Source: Apiospora phragmitis
Lineage: Eukaryota > Ascomycota > Sordariomycetes > Amphisphaeriales > Apiosporaceae
Length of the DNA stretch: 64,000 nucleotides
NCBI GenBank assembly: GCA_038363925.1
Contig: JAQQWL010000018.1
Span: forward strand, 434,001-498,000
Reading direction: 5' to 3'
A program made the translations under genes and the position numbers. The notes under the pieces were generated by a model. It saw only the letters and a program-made list of their open reading frames with translations, was not told where the DNA came from and ran no database searches. This document shows, one piece after another, positions 10,321-21,250 of the stretch; position 1 is the stretch's first letter, and every line of letters begins with the position of its first letter.

Positions 10321-11030
10321 CCTAGGTGTCAGGGCCCCCTCGCTCAGTCAGAGAGGCAAGTGACAGTCGCCCGAGAGCGGTGTGTAGCGTTCGCGAGCCT
10401 CTGCCCTGGCCGCCGGCTACAGGGGTTGAGCTGTCCTGCATCCATCAACCAGCCCCGCACGCATCCCTGGAGCCACTCCTGATTGCCTTTCGTCCAAGTG
10501 TACGGTGATGCAGCCTGGGGCCTCTCAGGGCGGCCACACGAGACCATGCCTTCTTCGTCGAGCCTAGCGACAGTGACGCCCATCACCGGTGAAGAAACCC
10601 GGCTCGATTACTTGTCAGGTTTGGTTGGAGCAAGTGCACAATGATGTTTGTGGGACAAGCGGAAGCGATGTAAGCTGATTGGCTATTATTTCCACTTACT
10701 ACGCGCGCAAAGTGCTCCACGATCAATCCCTGCTCCCGTCATGACGCTAATCGCAAACCCCTGGGCGCCTATGTACCGGGCCCACAAGTCCTGTAGCGGG
10801 TATGATCGTTTCGCCGAGACCCGCAACGAAGAGTCACGGTCGGCTGCACTGAAATGAGCAATGTCACGGCAAGGCTGTGACTTGCCAGGCAGTCTTCGAC
10901 GGCACCGCTCTTGTTCCATGCTTCTTCTTCTTTCAACCTCCATGAATAAGCAACGTAATGCAGCAACTGCGCGGATGCAATCAACGCCTGCGCCGTTGAC
11001 CTTCTTTTTGCGATATCTCCGAGTGTGCGT
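10321..11030. other. Interval without a recognisable gene
   Basis: Short overlapping frames on both strands only. It probably includes the promoter of the F-box gene starting at 11031. No clear TATA element was seen. Confidence 0.4.
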
Positions 11031-12305
11031 ATGGATTCCCCAGTAGCGAAGCGCCAAAATCGAGGGACTCCTCCCGACGATGGAAGCACGAAGGCCACGC
11101 TACCACCACCTTGGCTAATTCAAAGGCTGCCCTATGAATTGATCGCAAACATCGCCATGAGCCTCAGCATTGAAGAGATTTTCGATTTCTCCCTCTGCTG
11201 CCGCCACTTTCAGTACCTTGTTACCGACGATAGCTTCTGTAAAACAATTGTTCGTGTAAGTCATCTAAGCTGGCTGCCGGGACGTTCGGCGTAGCTTGCT
11301 GATCTTACCTAGGCAAAGATTCCTTTCTCCCTCGAGGCGCAGCAAGCCGAGCGTGAAGGTGGCTATGCAATGGCACTGCGACGAGTGGTTAAAAGACGAA
11401 GAGCCATCGCGGAAGCTCGCCCATACGTCGTGGCGATAGTCGCGCTTGCCGACTCCCATGTGTTTTCAAGTGGCAAGTTGTGCTACATACACAAGGAGAG
11501 CATTGCACAAAGATGGCTTAGAATTCTCGACCTACACAATCCGTCCGGTCAGGAAACAGTAATCGACATCCCCAGACTTACAGAAGAGGCGATCCCAGAC
11601 TCCAAAAACTGCCAAGATTACTCGTTTAGCGTAATCCACAACGCCGAAGGAATTACAAGTTGTCTATACTCGGTCACGCTCCCCACACCGGAAGACCAGC
11701 TCTTGATTATCGACACAGAAAATCATGAGCTGGTCAGCACAATTCTGCTCGAATCTACAGTGCGATTATTCGTCCGAAATAACAAGTCTTACCTCTACTA
11801 CGGCACCCATTCGGAGTACGGAGCTGATGGGATTCCAAGATGGGTGCTTCGATTCTTCGACATGACGAAGCGACATCTGTCGAGAAGGAAAATTCACCTG
11901 TCCAACCTTGTCGGCCACGAGATCGGCTCCACTGTCTGTTTTGAGATCATCGACGGGTATCTCTACGGATTGTCGAATCAAACAGCCTTCGAAGTAGAAG
12001 AGATTGACTGGACATCTTACTACTATCAACATAAAGCTCCACCAACGCCCTATTTCCAGGGGAAGCTGGCATCCGCTACCCGTGCGGCACGAGACTTCTG
12101 GTCACAAGAGGGCGAATTCCTTGTTGCCGACTTCCTCGAACAACATAATCTACGCGATTACAGTGTGCCCAATGAGGAACGCAACCTCGCTGTGCTGCAC
12201 CAGATCCTCCTGAATAACCTGATCGATCAACTTGCAAAGAGTGTACAAGCCGACGACCATCGTATTAGCAACTTGGTAGCTTCCTTAACGATGCCTCTAG
12301 CTTAG
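11031..12305 (+). CDS. F-box-like protein, two exons, C-terminal part altered
   Basis: Exon 1 (11031-11255) encodes LIQRLPYELIANIAMSLSIE and SLCCRHFQYLVTDDSFCKTI, a degenerate F-box of the kind that docks substrate receptors to Skp1. A 57 bp intron (11256-11312, GTAAGT donor, CTAG acceptor, phase 0) leads to exon 2 (11313-12305); total 405 residues. The middle contains ALRRVVKRRRAIAEARPYVV and, further on, YLYYGTHSEYGADG and STVCFEIIDGYLYGLSNQTA, which look like beta-propeller-type repeats. The paralogue at 17479-18640 (-) shares ALRRLAKRRRAIAKAR but then diverges. From memory of the family, the segment after EVEEIDWTSYYY is replaced here by an unrelated 80-residue tail, so this copy may be a truncated or rearranged member. 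Confidence 0.6.
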
Positions 12306-13184
12306 CTCCGAAGACAGATATGGAAGATATGATATATAACCACTGTCGCGTCATTCTTCAGCCCGATATATATAACGACGGAGGGCTCAATAAGAAGAAT
12401 ATATCTGCTATTACCAACACGTGCCATCTGCTTCTTCTATCACGAGATGACATTCAAGGGATTTACGGGCGTCACCATCTAGTAGCCAGTATGTTATGAC
12501 ACCAGTGCCTTACTTGTATTCGACTTGGACAAGGAGACACGTTCGCCGCCGCGAAAGTTGAATGTTGTATTGGCGCGGAACTCCTCTGGTAACAGCTCAT
12601 TCTTTGCCGACCCGAATAGATCCCTGTGGCCTGTGCACAGTTTTCCTTGCTCATAAGATTTGCAACCCGCTCGCTAGCTCGAGTACCCTTGAGGATACTG
12701 TTAGGATAAGCCCCTTGAACGTTGGCTTCAAAAGTCTGGACGATTCTGGGCAGGAGTTTTTGTTCCCAAGATTTGGAAACATGGTTTCGGAGCCGATGAG
12801 ATTGTAGAAGATTCCGATGTAGCCAGAGGTCGTAGCACTTCCTGCCTGAGGCCACCTTGCTATCAATCCACCGAATTAATTTTCGCCATAACTAAGACCT
12901 ATAATAAAACATTGCACCAAGTCCAGCTCCACGGCGAACGCAACGCCAACCGCCGCGACGAATGCAGGTACCCAGCCAGCACACACAAGGTGCCCCGATC
13001 ACGGCGCGATAGATGCGTCGCTACAGAGAGATGTATGCTGGAACGACTGGGTGGCGGCTAGAAGACCCTTGGCGCCGATTATATCGACACAATCACGGCA
13101 ATGCCCTCCCAGACAGGAGGAAAATGAAGGCTGTCACAGGCAGGCCACCAAGGAACAGCTGTACAGAATGCGGCGAGGCACTCA
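12306..13184. other. Interval without a recognisable gene
   Basis: Overlapping short frames (12472-12866) on both strands have no motif. Nothing else can be supported. Confidence 0.4.
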
Positions 13185-13760
13185 TCAGGCGGCTACATGG
13201 ACTACAAGCGCAAGTTGCAGCGGCACCTTGGCGAAGAAGATTTTATCTTTCTCCCGCTTGTAGTGCATGTAGCGTCTGCCCGGCGTAATTTGAGACGCCA
13301 ACTTGGCGTTTGGCGGCAACTCCACCTGCAGCGGCTCCGTCTCTGGTGCAGCCTCCGCCACTTCCTCCGTCACGTCCCTCGGCACTGCGTGAGACTATGG
13401 CTGTCATGGAGTTGGCGATCGGGGTCGAGGTTCCGATTGCGGCTGTGGCAGGCACGCCTCGACTGGTTGGGCTCGAGTATTGGCGATAGTGGCTGGGGCA
13501 GGTAGTCTGTAGGTGGCTGGAGAAGCGGGCTATAAGCGCGCTGTTCACTCTCGAGAACACTAATGAGATCCGCCTGTGTTGTCAACACCTGCTCCTGGAG
13601 ATCGCGAGATACCTGCATCTCACTGATTTGCTCCAAAAGTGCCGCTACCTTGATTTGCAGCTGGACATTCTCCGCGCTAGCTTTTGGACCTGGACCTGGC
13701 CATTGTAGTGGTGGACTGCGAACTCGTGCATAGCTGCACTGAACACACCAAACGGCATCA
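13185..13760 (-). pseudogene. Gag-like Gln/Pro-rich remnant
   Basis: Minus-strand frames read LLEQISEMQVSRDLQEQ, LTTQADLISVLESEQRAYSP and a proline/arginine-rich stretch. In another frame they read LPPNAKLASQITPGRRYMHY. A heptad-like helix followed by PQP-rich linker is reminiscent of the N-terminus of fungal Gypsy Gag proteins. No protease, reverse transcriptase or zinc knuckle follows. The assignment is tentative and the region is fragmented. Confidence 0.25.
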
Positions 13761-15059
13761 GGTGGGCCATTCCTTGAGGAATCTGACTAGATGCGATGAT
13801 TCTTTTTTATTTTGACCGCTGCCTTGTGCATGAGCAGGGCCTGTATTTGCGTGTGGGTGTGTGTATTAATATGACCATAACGAAGGCCTTTTCCGGCCGT
13901 TTATACTATACCGTAGTTAGATTCAGGTGAGAATAAAAACCGAAAGCCTTGCTGATTAGGCTTGTAGTGCCGTACTGTGTACACATATTCCATAACTACT
14001 GGGATGCCCAAAAGCACCATTATCACACGCTGTATCATGATTTCCAAGCCAGCCGTCCAGCAACATATGTGCTTGCTTTTTGCTGCATCTGCTGCCAATA
14101 TAGGCCATGCTCCCGGTTCGGCCGGCCAACCTCATTTCGACCCCTGTGGCTTAGCATGTTAAAGTCAGCAGTGGCTCGATGACACTGTACACAGGATTCA
14201 CCAAGCATCCATCGATGGCTTCCTGTTACCTGCAAGCCCATTCTCGCTCATACTGGCCTCCAGAACCGTTCATGGCAGCGCTGGAGTAGTCACTTCTTGT
14301 GGCCTTCCCTTGATCGTCGATATATGTATATAAAGGCCGTCGGCTCGCAGGTTTCGTGAGACTTTTAGGCATAGCATCAACCAGCACAGAATCGATGGGG
14401 AACTTCTCAAGCTGCCTCGTGCTTAGACCGAGAATTACCACAGACAAAAACACTGAAAGAAGCCATTGCAAGTCCACGCCCAGACATCAGATCTCGCGCT
14501 GGCCCAGGCGAGAACACTGCCGGAACCCACAGAATGTACCCGCATAATCGGCACAGCTCGATTCGGTATGTCCTGGTAGATATTGGAGATAAAGACGGCT
14601 ACCTACCCAGGAAGAGTCGAAAGGGGTCTCGAGCTGTTTAATCTCACCCACGTTATGATGACTGACAGCAATACCTATCACTGTATAGTAGGACGAACAA
14701 AACGGATGTCACTCGAGAAGAAATAGAGGAACAACTGCTTCGAATCCTAGCAGTCGCAAGACACAATGCCGAGATAGCATCCCGTCCAGCGCTTCCACGT
14801 CCACGCCGTGTGCATTTTGGTTCGGTCACCAACATTTGTTGAAGAGTTGGTTGTGATCATGCACCAATGCAAGCGGACGTCCATATATTATATTGTGTTT
14901 GCCCCATGTTTGAATATCGCTCGCAAGAGATCCATGCAGATCTGGATGTTCGCTTCACTATAAAACACTGGGCCTTTTCTTCAACTATAGGAGAGCGAGA
15001 AATAGGAAAAGAACGATGCGGTTTAGCAAATAGTTTTACCCCCGCCCCTTGTCCACATA
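13761..15059. other. Gene-poor interval with weak membrane-protein-like frames
   Basis: On the minus strand around 14226-14477, an open stretch includes WLLSVFLSVVILGLSTRQL, a likely membrane helix, and ends at a plausible GTAACA donor. Around 13901-14098 a second hydrophobic stretch (IQRVIMVLLGIPVVMEYVYTV) occurs. No start codon or full splice chain could be assembled. It could be a decayed membrane-protein gene or chance. Confidence 0.25.
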
Positions 15060-15993
15060 TCAAACCCTCCGCTCGGCAGTCCTCGTATCGCTCTTATCGA
15101 TTCTCTTGTCCACCGCGCCCAGTACCACCTTCAGAAGCTTCTGAGATGTGAGTGTTCCCCTGGTGCCTCCTTGGAAATAGCAGGTATCGACAATGTCGCG
15201 GACGCCTCGGCTAGGGAGATCGTCATCCAACGCCTTGAGGGCCTTCGCCGCTTCCACATACCCGCCGACCTGGAAGAACTGAATACCAACCTGGTAATCG
15301 GGGGCACATATCTCATCGAGTTCCCTCGCCACCCTGACGATGTGAGACTCGACGTCGTCACCCGATGCGCCGTCGGTGATGACAATGACATTTATAGGTT
15401 TCATGGCATATATATCTTCGGTCTCGTCGACTACCTTACGGTAGCGGCGCATGTACGAATCAAGGATCTGCCCCAGCCTCGAACCAGTCGGCGTGCCTCC
15501 GCTGGGTCTGACGTCTTGGAAGAGCTGCGTGACGCGGTCCGGGCTGGTGATGCCACGATAACCGGACCCAGCTTTGCCGCTGAACTTGTCGAGCAGCTCG
15601 CCGGTTTTGTAATTGAGGAAGTAGATATCGATGCCGTCCGAGTCGTGCTCCACACAGGTAGGGACAATCTCCTTCAACACGCTGCGGACCTCGGCCCACG
15701 AGTTCCCGTCCATGGACCCCGAGTCGTCGATGAGGAAGACCGTATCAAAGGACGAAAGGAAGGCGAACTCGTCATCTTTTGTAGAGATATTCGCAGCTGA
15801 TAGGGCCGGGTAAGCGCCTGTTCTAGAAGTGGTTTGATAGCGGGTAGAAGCACCTGGGGATATGACATTCGTCTCCGTATATGCCGGCGGGGGGGTCTAC
15901 CCCGGACTGTGTCGTCGTAGAAGGTCGTTGTGTCGGTTGCTGCTGTTGCGACTGAACAACTGCTACCAACGCCTTGAGTTGCTCTTTGATACC
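15060..15993 (-). CDS. von Willebrand factor A-domain protein, frameshifted, 5' end unresolved
   Basis: The main frame ends at 15060. It carries a vWA domain with the metal-ion-dependent adhesion motif VFLIDDSGSMDGNSW, the threonine-loop region PSGGTPTGSRLGQIL, and INVIVITDGASGDDVESHI (third MIDAS segment). It ends with a helix rich in Lys/Asp. Upstream, the frame TGAYPALSAANISTKDDEFA continues to about 15890. It then continues in another frame that reads IKEQLKALVAVVQSQQQQP. Dropping one base from the seven-G run at 15889-15895 (plus strand) unites them through a proline-rich linker. The true start beyond 15993 was not found. Fungal proteins of this type are usually cytosolic; role unknown. 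Confidence 0.6.
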
Positions 15994-17022
15994 TGAATAT
16001 TACTGATGAGAACCTCCGTGGCATGTGCCACTGGTAAACCAGTGATTTGTTGAAGCAGATATGGAGGAGCTATGGGCAACCTGTATTCACTGTGGAGTTG
16101 TACCCAATTTAGGCAGCCCTAAATTGGTGGGTATTCCAGGAGGCTTGCAGTGATGCACCTGAATGAAACATGGGACCGGCCGCGGTGGTAATAGGCATGA
16201 TCTGATGGGCGTATCAGGGGAAGTAAGCAACCTACTTCAGAGCTGACCTCTAGCTCAGCACTCGACCTTGTGCCCCTGCTGCTTTTCACCAAGTACCGTA
16301 GACCAGCAATCCTCCCATTTCCTAGCAGTCTTATGAGGCCCGCTACCATCGACAACCCCCTAGTACATCGCGACCGCCACGTCGACGCACTCGACTGCCG
16401 TCAATCCTGCTCGACGTAACTGCCCCGCCTCGGGCCCACCAGAGGCGACCGCTATCGACGCGATACACCAGAACGAATCGGAAATGCCGCATCGAATCGA
16501 GGATACACGAAGGCATATGCGGCTTGATTAGCCTTATCCGGCGAGTCTGCATCGTTTCTGCGTACCTGATCGTCGCAGGCGTGTGACACTTCTACACCTA
16601 GTGCATCCGGCCGTTTCTACATAGCGGATAACACATGCTATGGGAATATACTCGGAAGAATGGCTCTAGCAGATGGCTGCATGTACTTGAAAGCACCCCT
16701 CAGTCTCTTCTGCAATGGCCCCTTTGGCCCATTCACCGGCGGTCGGAAAAGCAAGCCAAGCGAGAACGGCGTCGTGGCAGGGCATGATCAACCGTAGGTG
16801 TTGGTACTCTGGATTGTGGATGTCGAGAGGTGTTATGCATGACGTAGAAAAAAACAGACCACGGAGCTGCGACAATTGTACATGGCCCACCAAGAGAGAC
16901 TGACACATAGCAGAGCTCTATAAAGCCGTGGAACTCTACGAGATGGCCATGTCGCTTTCTCCCAACAACCCATCCTCTCCTCTCTGATCAACGACCGTAG
17001 CCAATCTCCAACGTCGAAAACC
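15994..17022. other. Interval without a recognisable gene; possible TATA near 16918
   Basis: Short overlapping frames only. CTATAAAG at about 16918-16925 lies 100 bp upstream of the small gene at 17023 and could serve as its TATA box. Confidence 0.35.
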
Positions 17023-17187
17023 ATGGCCGTCACCAACAACTGCGCCCACTCCTTCAAGATGATCAAGTCCGACAGCACGCTGATCCAATGGACCTGCAAC
17101 CTGTGCCATTCAGGTCCCTCTTGGTGGATATTCGAGTGCCGGTATTGCAAGGTTCACGCCTGCCGAGCCTGCGTTCACAATATCTAG
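17023..17187 (+). CDS. Small 54-residue Cys/His-rich protein, C1/DC1-like
   Basis: The ATG at 17023 sits in a strong context (AAAACCATGGCC), and the frame is open for 54 codons to TAG at 17185-17187. The product has C-A-H near the start, then WTCNLCHSG, FECRYCKVHACRACVH. This is a CxH...CxxC...CxxC...H...CxxC arrangement that could hold two zinc ions, as in C1/DC1-like domains. Tryptophans at WT and SWW fit the aromatic core of such folds. Many fungal genomes have short proteins of this style, with function mostly unknown. It may continue through an intron, but the stop gives a complete motif. It is easily missed by gene finders because of its size. Confidence 0.5.
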   Translation: MAVTNNCAHSFKMIKSDSTLIQWTCNLCHSGPSWWIFECRYCKVHACRACVHNI

Positions 17188-17451
17188 TCAACGGCTCTCT
17201 GGTACGTGTCGAAAGCCGGTATGAATGCTCGACGATAGCTGACAAGCAACTAAATGGCATAGGTGGCGGGTAGTTGTGCGAAATTGGCAAGTCAATATTG
17301 ACTTCCAATGCTTTGTGCCAATTCCGATTTGTGTGCCCAGTCCGGGAAGCCTTGCCGCTGGATCGAACGATAGCCAGACATGAGATTTGCTTTGACGAAT
17401 TCTCCATTGACAATATTGACTTAAGAACAATGCATAGCCCCCAACAAACAC
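17188..17451 (-). pseudogene. F-box-family C-terminal fragment
   Basis: The minus frame contains SHVWLSFDPAARLPGLGTQI. In an alternative frame of the neighbouring F-box copy, at about 17730-17765, VWLSFDPA recurs. The segment therefore appears to be a second, partial copy of the same C-terminal region, just downstream of the F-box relic. A perfect 12-base palindrome, GTCAATATTGAC, occurs at about 17291. Confidence 0.35.
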
Positions 17452-17478
17452 GTGGCTGCCTCTTTCACCCGTGCCTTC

Positions 17479-18640
17479 TCATCTCGACCTAGACATACTG
17501 CCCGGGGAGTCTCGTGTACATGGCTCTCTCAATCCTGGACCAGCCACTGCTGGTCCCTTCGACGAGGAATAATGTATCAGCTGGTGATGATTCAACGGGG
17601 GGGTGGTACGTAGCAGAGACTCCCGGCGAACTCCTTTGAGCACCACCCCCATCTGCAAATCCATTTTCACAATCTGCCACATGGGCCTTGGATGGTAGCA
17701 ATCCCCCACCCCAATGACCTGTGAGCTTCGTGGCCGGATCGAACGAGAGCCAGACAAGGATTTGTAAGGAGCCAGCAGCTCCCCAAGTGGCGTAGAAATT
17801 GATCGCTCGTCGTCTGCCGCGGAAATATTCCCTTGATGGCCCTCAGGGTTCATAAGCCAAGACAACCGTTCCAAGGTCGGATCCGAGCAATGATTTGCAG
17901 CCTCTCCTGGCCACATGATGACACGGTTGTACAATTCCTCTGCCTTGTCCTCCCCTCTGAGATCTTGAGTAATGGAGTCTGTCGGTATCACTGGGAGCTC
18001 GAGACGTCGAGCCGCTATCTTTTTGCCAGCCCGTATGCGTAGTCGCTGTGTGCATGGAGCTAGCGGCGAGGGGTCGTCGACTAAATCAAGAAACGTCTCA
18101 CTAGAATAGTAATAGGAGCGAAGATGGGTTTTGTTCAGACCAAATATAGTACCATTATCCCCAGCATGGATTGGCAATCTCGGTGGCGGACGCATGTAGT
18201 CTGGGTTGCTACTCGAATCTAGCAGCATTGTCAGAGGATCGTCCGGAAGATTGTTTTCGATGTCGTCCTCCGTATCCTCTTCGGCTGGCCCCTCACCCTC
18301 ATCCTTGAAAACGATATTAGTTGTGTAGTAGCTCCGTCGGTTCCCACTTTGTCCGGTTAACCATTCTTTGCGGGACTCGATGATTCGCACTTGTCCTGTT
18401 GCTTCGTCCTTCTCGAGCTTCAAGAAGCCCCATCGGTCGTCTATGGGGCCTTCAGCATGCTGCCTTCGCCAGCTGTCCCGTTTTTTCATGATCTGTGTTC
18501 TATGAGGGTCCGGATCGTCGAGGCGAGCTTTGGCGATGGCTCTTCGTCTTTTGGCCAATCGTCGCAGAGCTCTCGCGTACACTCTGCTTCGTACGAGGGC
18601 GAAGGTAGACTCACCTTGGTTGTAGTGGGCTAGGTCCAGG
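17479..18640 (-). pseudogene. F-box-like paralogue lacking F-box and middle region
   Basis: The frame from about 18582 to 17479 begins YARALRRLAKRRRAIAKAR, which matches the gene at 11031-12305 (ALRRVVKRRRAIAEAR). It then jumps directly to a C-terminal section (IMKKRDSWRRQHAEGPIDDR, GFLKLEKDEATGQVRIIESR, SYYTTNIVFKD). About 200 residues that follow this motif in the 11 kb copy are absent. No F-box exon is found upstream; a GTGAGT lies just before. The distal third (about 17479-17750) seems shifted relative to a better frame reading LVWLSFDPATKL. It is a truncated relic or a short derivative. Confidence 0.55.
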
Positions 18641-18699
18641 CCGTCCGGCTGGCTCTACCTGGCGCCTCGTCGAGGTCGTCTCCAGGATTACGCCAGTGG

Positions 18700-18930
18700 C
18701 CCAACACTTCTGTTGGAAGCGACGACGTGCATGTGGGACGATGGCATTGGGCAGAAATCATGGAGCAGTGAGGACCTTTCGCCCTTCGTGTTGGCAGGTC
18801 TGCCTTTCCTGTCGTTGGTTGTGCGGCCGGGCGGCTATGGGTTCCCCATGCCGGTTGTTTGGGACGAGAATACGCAAAGGTTCAGCGTGTACAATTCCAT
18901 GAATCGAAAATGGGTGCGTATAACTTACTC
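18700..18930 (+). pseudogene. Unknown duplicated module, copy A
   Basis: The plus frame reads MWDDGIGQKSWSSED, FVLAGLPFLSLVVRPGGYGF and PVVWDENTQRF. It aligns with copy A' at about 19690-19908 (YVLAGLPCLSLAVRPAGEGF, FWDEHTRAF), so a module of about 65 residues is present twice on the same strand, 1 kb apart. No family is recognised and no start is clear. It ends near a possible GTGCGT donor. Confidence 0.4.
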
Positions 18931-18971
18931 CCAACTTGTCTTCCTAGTCCCCTCCCAAAAACGTCCACACG

Positions 18972-19614
18972 ATGTCCGCAGAAACATATCCCGTAGTCAG
19001 CTTCGATGTCACCGAAAATTGGCCTGCGGCGATAAGCCTCCTATCAACCAACCAGGCCATACTGGCCGCGAACCTACGAAGCAGTTTCTGGCCGCATGGC
19101 CTTCTCGAGGCATTTTTATTCCCTGAATTCCATGCTCTCGAGTCTGAGGAGCTACCGGCAGCGAGTCTAGGTTGTAACGGCTATGAAGAGACATGCTTGA
19201 TCTTCGGTCAGTCGACAACTGCCGATCTATCATTACCGCTATCGACTCTTAAGGATTGTTCCACGGAGATGCCGGTTTTGGATGATGTTCTTGCATTCAT
19301 CGACACCAATCCAGATCTGCTCGACAAAGAGCTTTAGTTTGACTCTACAACCATACCGCCTGGCGAACCGAACAGCATATCAGACTCTTCGTATTCAACA
19401 CCAGACACAGGACGAGCTGCACCAATACCGAAAGCGTCAACGTCACTCAAGTTGCAAGCAGAGTCCACTCCAGACCCTGCCACGCTAGTGACTGAGGATA
19501 AAGCCTTGCCACTGGCGCTTAGGCCAGTGACTTTACCCCCCTTGCCAGAAGCGGAAGGCAGGACAGTCCGACGATGTGATCCAGGAGAAACGCGTGAAGC
19601 GCTGGCGCTGTAGG
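18972..19614 (+). pseudogene. Hypothetical acidic protein with one in-frame stop
   Basis: From ATG 18972 the frame encodes 121 residues (MSAETYPVVSFDVTENWPAA ... NTDP-like end DTNPDLLDKEL) to a TAG at 19335-19337. The same frame then stays open for about 90 codons of Ser/Thr/Pro-rich sequence (STTIPPGEPNS, TSLKLQAESTPDPATLV) to 19614. The TAG may replace CAG. No domain is recognised. It lies between the two copies of the unknown module and could have been one gene with the upstream copy. Confidence 0.35.
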
Positions 19615-19639
19615 AATTCCTGGCATGGCGTATATGTGC

Positions 19640-19908
19640 GTCTTGATTCGGCGGTCCTTGATCTGGGCCATGGTGAACAGCACATCAGGTGGTGTCGCCG
19701 CAAGGGCTTGTGGACTGGTGCGCCTGGTGATTCGTGGGATGGAGAGGACTTTGGGTGCTATGTACTGGCTGGTCTGCCATGCCTCTCCCTTGCGGTGCGA
19801 CCAGCCGGAGAGGGATTCCCTGTTCAGATCTTTTGGGACGAGCACACACGAGCGTTCAGCGGGTTGGACCACATGAGTGGAAAGGGTCTCGAGATTGCAA
19901 CAGTTTAG
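19640..19908 (+). pseudogene. Unknown duplicated module, copy A'
   Basis: Second copy of the module at 18700-18930, reading DSWDGEDFGCYVLAGLPCLS and AVRPAGEGFPVQIFWDEHTR, ending at a stop at 19906-19908. The two copies differ enough to be old duplicates. Confidence 0.4.
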
Positions 19909-20419
19909 ATCGTCGAGATGCTATAGAATCCGGACATAGGAGTCAAGATCTAGGACGGCAAGGCCGGTAGCTTACACCGTTTTTAGGTGGTACGGCTGAA
20001 AGGAGAAATTCGGTATACAGCCTGATCGGAGGGATAAGACCAACTTCGGGGTTGCACCAGGCAGAAATGTTAGCTTGGGGAATAAAATAGGATACGGCAA
20101 TCGGTAACCAAACCCACACTGATCGGATTAGTCTTCGCCAGGGTCAATCAAAGCGATCCGTAAGCTCTTGAGTTGACTGCAATGAGGGGTCTTTAGCTGA
20201 ACCATCAAGCCTTCATTGACTGTACATCTCACCCTGTCCTACTGTCCGCAACCTAGAGCTGGTAGATTGGACAGCAGTTCATTATGTAAAAGCCGAGAAA
20301 GCTTCATAAGCACAATAATTCACGAGGCATGAACTCGAAAAAGAATGCAACATTCATTCTCAGCAGTATCCAGGTTGAGTGAAGAATGAACCGGCAGCTA
20401 ATTCATTCAGGCATTTACA
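19909..20419. other. Interval without a recognisable gene
   Basis: No frame, repeat partner or motif was noticed. Confidence 0.4.
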
Positions 20420-20465
20420 CCGAGTCTAAGGGGATGGCTAAGCACACTAGCCACAGTGACAAAAG
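20420..20465 (+). repeat. LTR-like repeat, partial copy
   Basis: AAGGGGATGGCTAAGCACAC, then TAGCCACAGTG and GTGGCTGTGTCACTG. It matches the GTTAAGGGGRTGGC...GTTGTGCTAC block of the copies at 3372 and 55083. Confidence 0.45.
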
Positions 20466-20773
20466 TGGCTGTGTCACTGCCCAGCACGCATGTTGTTATT
20501 GAGCCTTCGTTGCGGTCCGCAAACACATCCTACTTCCCATCTGTCGCGCCGCAAGAGGCTGGATATACATTGTTCGTGAGTGAAGACGCAGACCGTAGCG
20601 CTGTTGTCATCCCTCTGCCGACTGGGACAAAAGACCGAACCGCCAATTAACCCAAGACAGATCGTGGAATATGAAGAAGGGAAACCTCACGCCAAGTCTT
20701 ATATCAACATGGACAAGTCGCTATGGGTCTGGGACTGGTGGCTATCGTAATTGACGGCTTGTATGAGTTTCGT

Positions 20774-21250
20774 CTACTCCACGGTGCTATCCCGTCGCTC
20801 TGGGCTTCGGCCCCGACCGGACTTCCTGCGATCCCCCACCCTTCTCCTTTCCATGTATAATCGTCCACTCCGCGTTCGGAGCTTCAGCTTCCACTCCTTG
20901 AGTAGCTCCGCCATGTCCACCAGATTGCTATCAGGCTCGAAGGTCGGCTCCCACTGGACCCTATAGTGAGTCGCACCGTCCAAAACCTCTTCTCCGATGA
21001 TAGTACCCAGCCACTGATCACAACGTTGCAGCACCACATGGCTTTCCAAGACAGAATCACGGTTCGGAGCGACCAAATTGTCCATCTTGTCCCTCCACGT
21101 TTGAAGCAGCGTTGTGCTTACTTCCGTTTCAGGCACAAGAGTGGGTTTCCAGCTGATCAAATAGTACGTCTTCTCGCCGACGACTTCCTCGTCCAGGATT
21201 TCCTGCGCCTTCCATTCCTCGGGAAGCCGGAAGTTGGGTTTCCCGTGTCA
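20774..21250 (-). pseudogene. Protein with two chromo-like domains, fragment
   Basis: On the minus strand, AQEILDEEVVGEKTYYLISW followed by KPTLVPETEV is a first chromo-like unit. After a linker, DQWLGTIIGEEVLDGATHYR with VQWEPTFEPDSNLVDMAELL and KEWKLK is a second. The last block then runs SGRLYMERRRVG. The related fragment at 3640-3890 keeps only the edges of the second unit. A GTAAGC just after ETE could be an intron donor or chance. In both places an LTR-like repeat lies downstream in the minus direction. That would suit the 3' end of a chromovirus, but a host chromodomain gene family is equally possible. No integrase core is visible. Confidence 0.55.

Noticed and set aside
15171..15800. 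209-codon plus-strand frame opposite the vWA domain
   Set aside because: The minus strand carries the MIDAS motifs; the plus frame is a mirror with no domain.
17281..17420. Near-repeated GTCAATATTGAC palindromes as an operator
   Set aside because: Only one perfect copy, inside a coding relic. No reason to assign a regulatory role.
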